Assembly: GCA_029263015.1 (NCBI GenBank)
Contig: JAJCYI010000160.1
Span: 62,001 to 126,000, forward strand
Direction of reading: 5' to 3'
Source of the DNA: Saprospiraceae bacterium
GTDB taxonomy: Bacteria; Bacteroidota; Bacteroidia; Chitinophagales; Saprospiraceae
Length of the DNA: 64,000 bases
Made by a program: the position numbers and the translations under genes. Shown in pieces: positions 61,471 to 64,000 of the stretch. The notes under the pieces were generated by a model. That model did not search any database, was not told the DNA's origin, and saw only the letters and a program-made list of their open reading frames with translations. Positions within the stretch are counted from its first letter, which is position 1. Each line of letters opens with the position of its first letter.

Positions 61471-62141
61471 TTAATGCTTATGGGAATGCGAGGTATTTTC
61501 GAGGTATTTTCCCTCCACTCCAATTCCGTGCAAATGAGTCAAAGCTGCCCCGTAATGCCCCGCCTGGCCTACCGTATATGCCGAGCCCGCTAATATCATA
61601 GCATAAGGATCTCCCCCCATAATTTTCTTTTTAAAAAGAAATGACTAATGATCTTTAAAACAAGCGCCACAATGCTCGACCATTTGGCCCAGGCTGCATA
61701 ATCTTCATGTAATGTCAAGAGTTGAGCAGCAACATCATTCAGTTCGGTAGTGTGCGGGTGTGCAAAATTGGACGCAATGTATGCACCACCTGCCCCTATC
61801 GCTAACAAAACCAGCGTCACCATGCTCAATTCTTTTCCCCAAATAAAAAAGGAAATTAATTGAGTAAAAAAAGCAATTAAAAGCAGCACAATCGGAAAAT
61901 GCACAATCATCGGATGCTTACTCGGAAATTCACTCAATCCGGGATTTGTACTGGTGCTGAAGGGGGCAGCTTCTTCATGGATTTCATGCTGGTGATCGTC
62001 CATTGTTGCGGTTTCGGCAGAATCAATTGTTTCGGTCTGTTCTTCTGTTTTTTCTTCCCGGTCATCGTCGTTCTCGCCTTGAGCAAAAGCCGGTCCGCTA
62101 AAAATAAAAAGGCTTGCCGTGAATAAAATTAGGTATTTCAT
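61471..62141 (-). pseudogene. DUF2231-family membrane protein, frameshifted at a G6 run
   Basis: The first frame encodes 181 residues: signal peptide, acidic/His linker (DDHQHEIHEEA), then DUF2231 helices (FPSKHPMIVHFPIVLLLIAFF, MVTLVLLAIGAGGAYIASNFAH, WSSIVALVLKIISHFFLK), and stops abruptly after KLWGEILML. A second frame continues to 61471 with the missing family end (MILAGSAYTVGQAGHYGAAL, THLHGIGVEGKYLE, a His-rich tail). One extra G in the six-G run (CCCCCC at 61613-61618) would join them. It may be a real mutation, a phase-variable tract or a sequencing error. Confidence 0.8.
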
Positions 62142-62196
62142 TTTTCAGTGTTTTAAACTTGATACAGAAGCAATCTTACTATCGCACCACATCAGA

Positions 62197-62322
62197 TTAA
62201 TTAAAAATGACCTGATAAAGGATTCCGAGGACTAATGAAACCAAAAGAATGACTACCAGATAGTTATAAATCCGTTTTGTTGCTGATGGCTGTTCATCAC
62301 CTGTTTGACAACATTTTTTCAT
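62197..62322 (-). CDS. 41-residue single-helix membrane protein
   Basis: Short ORF: MKKCCQTGDEQPSATKRIYN, then one transmembrane helix (YLVVILLVSLVLGILYQVIF) and a stop. It has an N-terminal Cys pair that could bind metal. The positive-inside layout puts the N terminus in the cytoplasm. It lies in the metal-resistance region, 55 bp upstream of the DUF2231 gene on the same strand, and 52 bp downstream of the conserved 52-bp element. Small proteins of this kind are easily missed; function unknown. Confidence 0.65.
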   Translation of the reverse strand: MKKCCQTGDEQPSATKRIYNYLVVILLVSLVLGILYQVIFN

Positions 62323-62373
62323 AGGTTTATTTTTTATTGTTTTAACGGTATCAGCCAGTAGTCGAATAATTTA

Positions 62374-62425
62374 TCGCGGTTAAATAATTGTTCCCTTGTG
62401 CGGTTTAGTGATTATTTAATCACGG
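62374..62425 (-). repeat. 52-bp inverted-repeat element, copy B
   Basis: Counterpart of 14336-14387: same length, same TTAAATAAT / TGATTATTTAA arms and a loop sharing TTCCC and GGTTT. It lies 52 bp upstream of the 41-residue gene's start, as copy A lies 34 bp upstream of DUF2007. Confidence 0.6.
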
Positions 62426-62552
62426 ACGTTTTATTGTTTTCAATTTTATTGCCCCATAGGAACGATAAAAAAAATATGCTTCATCGGTGCCCGCTGCCAA
62501 TGGCCATATTGGCAGCGGGTATCAATGGAATTGGCAATAAAATATAACTCAA

Positions 62553-62926
62553 TTAATGGCTATGCCCATCGTGGTTATCGTCCTTTTTATATTCCATTCC
62601 ACATACAGGACAGTTACCAGGTTCGTCGCTCCCGCTTCCCTCGCAATGCATCGGGCATACATATTCAGAGGGTGTATTTCAAAACTTCGGTCGTAACAAT
62701 ATGTATGTTAAAACAATCATTCATTAAATTATGAATATCAATCCATTACACAGATATTATTAAATTTTATGAAATATACACCGAAACTTTGAAATACACC
62801 CTATTCAGAAGTGTATTCTTTGCCCTGCTTGTCGGCATCGCTGTGGCCACTATTGCCACAAGATGTGATGGTAAGGCCTGTAGCTAAAAATGCCACAGAA
62901 AACAAAATCATTTTGAAATTTTTCAT
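62553..62926 (-). pseudogene. Heavy-metal-binding lipoprotein gene disrupted by a MITE
   Basis: The 5' part encodes MKNFKMILFSVAFLATGLTI, a lipobox TSC and a short linker up to KEYTSE, then a stop inside the inserted element. The 3' part resumes with EYVCPMHCEG, PGNCPVCGMEYKK and a His-rich end. Removing the 132-bp element plus one copy of its 8-bp duplication (140 bp) leaves exactly 78 codons in one frame, a 77-residue heavy-metal-binding (CPMH…CxxCGM) lipoprotein. It is a paralogue of the intact 91-residue gene just upstream. Confidence 0.92.
62670..62801. mobile_element. 132-bp MITE with 8-bp target duplication
   Basis: Ends begin GGGTGTATTTCAAA and match over 22 bp with two differences (62670-62691 and 62780-62801). 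TATTCAGA is duplicated at 62662-62669 and 62802-62809. The interior is AT-rich and non-coding. GGG ends with an 8-bp duplication resemble IS1595-type elements (inference). A transposase must be supplied from elsewhere. Confidence 0.93.
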
Positions 62927-63043
62927 TATTAGAAAATTTGAGTGACTAAAAAATATTTTTAAATAGAGTGTTCAAAAATAAGATTTTTCCGTCCTTAAAA
63001 TCTTTATTTTTGAACAACTCTAATCAACAATTAAAACCAATCA

Positions 63044-63319
63044 TTAATGGTCATGTCCTTCATGGTCGTCTTCCTCAACCATTTTTAGATCCATTCCACA
63101 TTTAGAACATTTGTCACCATCTTTTCCAGTAATTTCTGGGTGCATCGGGCAAGCATAAGTATGTTCTTCTGCTTCGCCTTCATGGTGGTCTCCATCAGGG
63201 CCAGCCTCATGGTTTTCCATGTTTTCATGCGAATGGTTACCATCGCCACCACATGAAGTCATTCCTATGGTAAATGCAAAAAGAGCGATCAGTAATAAAT
63301 AAAATTTGAAATTTTTCAT
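63044..63319 (-). CDS. Heavy-metal-binding-domain lipoprotein
   Basis: Exported lipoprotein of 91 residues with the anchor Cys in GMTSCGG, a linker very rich in His, Glu and Asp (HSHENMENHEAGPDGDHHEGE), a heavy-metal-binding domain (YACPMHPEITGKDGDKCSKCGMDLKMV) and a His-rich tail. Such domains occur with Cus/Czc efflux systems and probably buffer copper in the periplasm. It has a nearby broken paralogue. Confidence 0.88.
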   Translation of the reverse strand: MKNFKFYLLLIALFAFTIGMTSCGGDGNHSHENMENHEAGPDGDHHEGEAEEHTYACPMHPEITGKDGDKCSKCGMDLKMVEEDDHEGHDH

Positions 63320-63566
63320 TGTTAAAAATTTTTAGTTAAAATAATGATTTAGTGAAGAGAAATAAATATCTTATTCCAAGATACGCCTCTATTTTTTCTT
63401 TTAAATGGACTTCAAAAATCAAGCATAGCTCAAGCAACGGTTGACTTTCTTAAGTTCTTTTAAAAGGAACAAAGAGCAAGAAGGTTGGGGTAAGTTATTT
63501 ATACTTCTTCACTTGGTACCGGTCATAGAATAACCAACCTATTTGAGGCGAGCAGCTCCTTGGCCG

Positions 63567-63776
63567 TTACTTAGTTGCAATTAAATACCGTAGTGTTCCA
63601 ATTTTTGTGTTCACAAAATCAAACTCGCTGATTTTTTCATCGGGCTGCGGCGACATATGCCCGATAAGTTTGACACGGAATTTTTTTTCGGGCATCGTCC
63701 AATCAATTACTTTATCATATAAAGCAGTTAATTGGTCGTAGCCCAAAGCGGGTATGAAATCAGTTTTGTCTTTCAT
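63567..63776 (-). pseudogene. Truncated class I methyltransferase remnant
   Basis: The 69-codon frame begins like SAM-dependent methyltransferases that start DFIPALGYDQLTALYDKVIDW-TMPEKKFR, but where the glycine-rich SAM-binding motif should come (after EKISEF) it runs into unrelated sequence and stops. No continuation was found in the 250 bp downstream. I read it as a decayed gene end. Family call moderate. Confidence 0.5.
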
Positions 63777-63804
63777 GTTCTGATTTTCATTTAGACAACC
63801 AGTT

Positions 63805-64000
63805 TTAATGGTTATGCCCGCTCATCTTAGGAGCTTTTGCTATTGTCTCCATTGGCGGGTTTTTAAAATCTTTTGTAATGGTGTCCTTGACAACTCCACA
63901 CTTTAGCATTTTGTCACCGAAATAAGGGTTTCGTATTTCATTTTCCTTGCTCAACCAATCTGCTCCTTTATTGTCAAATGCCATTGGACAATGCTCCACG
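63805..64000 (-). CDS. C-terminal part of a DUF3347/CusB-like metal-efflux protein (cut by window edge)
   Basis: Only the last 64 codons or so are inside the window; the frame continues past the right edge. The segment EHCPMAFDNKGADWLSKENE followed by IRNPYFGDKMLKCG is the C-terminal signature of DUF3347, found alone or fused to CusB-type periplasmic adaptors in Bacteroidota. The tail ends MSGHNH, another possible metal ligand. It suggests a Cus-like efflux system just beyond the window, upstream of the other metal genes. Confidence 0.75.
   Translation of the reverse strand, partial: VEHCPMAFDNKGADWLSKENEIRNPYFGDKMLKCGVVKDTITKDFKNPPMETIAKAPKMSGHNH

Overview
The window looks like a chromosomal piece of a Bacteroidota bacterium, most likely of the Saprospiria/Lewinella kind (inference). 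The support is two proteins with type IX secretion (T9SS) C-terminal sorting domains, a 5173-residue HYR/Ig-like repeat protein, a LytS/LytTR pair, A-rich rather than Shine-Dalgarno ribosome sites (one striking exception before rnc), and an acpP-fabF-rnc block. No rRNA, tRNA or CRISPR array was seen.

Layout. 0-9.7 kb: a clade II nitrous oxide reductase locus (nosZ, a membrane gene, nosL, a fasciclin gene, nosD, nosF, nosY on +; cytochrome c, a haem-copper-oxidase-like membrane protein and an Rrf2 regulator on -). 9.7-14.3 kb: secreted hypotheticals, a LytS/LytTR two-component system, a YheT-type hydrolase. 14.3-17.5 kb: a BlaI/BlaR1-like pair with three matching operators. 17.5-27.3 kb: hypotheticals, a candidate structured ncRNA, a PyrR-like transferase, DoxX, a GH113-like lipoprotein, dcd, TerC, then 1.4 kb of non-coding DNA. 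27.3-42.9 kb: one giant surface-protein gene. 44.2-48.0 kb: a cysteine-biosynthesis operon (cysM, JAMM protease, cysO, moeZ). 48-55 kb: a deaminase, DUF819 transporter, rnc, fabF, acpP, pyk. 55.4-64 kb: a leftward copper/heavy-metal region (CopB-like ATPase, M43 protease, YceI-like, HMA, DUF2231, heavy-metal-binding lipoproteins, edge of a DUF3347-type protein) with two MITE-like elements.

The most notable system is upstream of cysM. A 27-codon leader ORF has six consecutive Cys codons. It is followed by an intrinsic terminator whose left arm is complementary to an 8-nt segment just past the Cys run. The operon behind it makes cysteine through a protein-thiocarboxylate carrier (CysO-like), whose C terminus is Gly-Gly-Cys-Cys-Cys and must be trimmed by the adjacent JAMM protease. 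This reads as a cysteine-sensing attenuator on a protein-bound-sulfur cysteine pathway.

Other signals not explained by genes: (1) at least twelve intergenic tracts with a 7-bp (sometimes 8-bp) period but different unit sequences, including 32 exact-period heptamers inside the cys operon; (2) a 132-bp MITE with an 8-bp target duplication whose removal restores a 77-residue metal-binding lipoprotein; (3) a 52-bp inverted-repeat element conserved, loop included, in front of two unrelated small genes 48 kb apart; (4) a rod-like candidate RNA with its own terminator; (5) a 25-bp palindrome with 12-1-12 symmetry in the nos regulator region.
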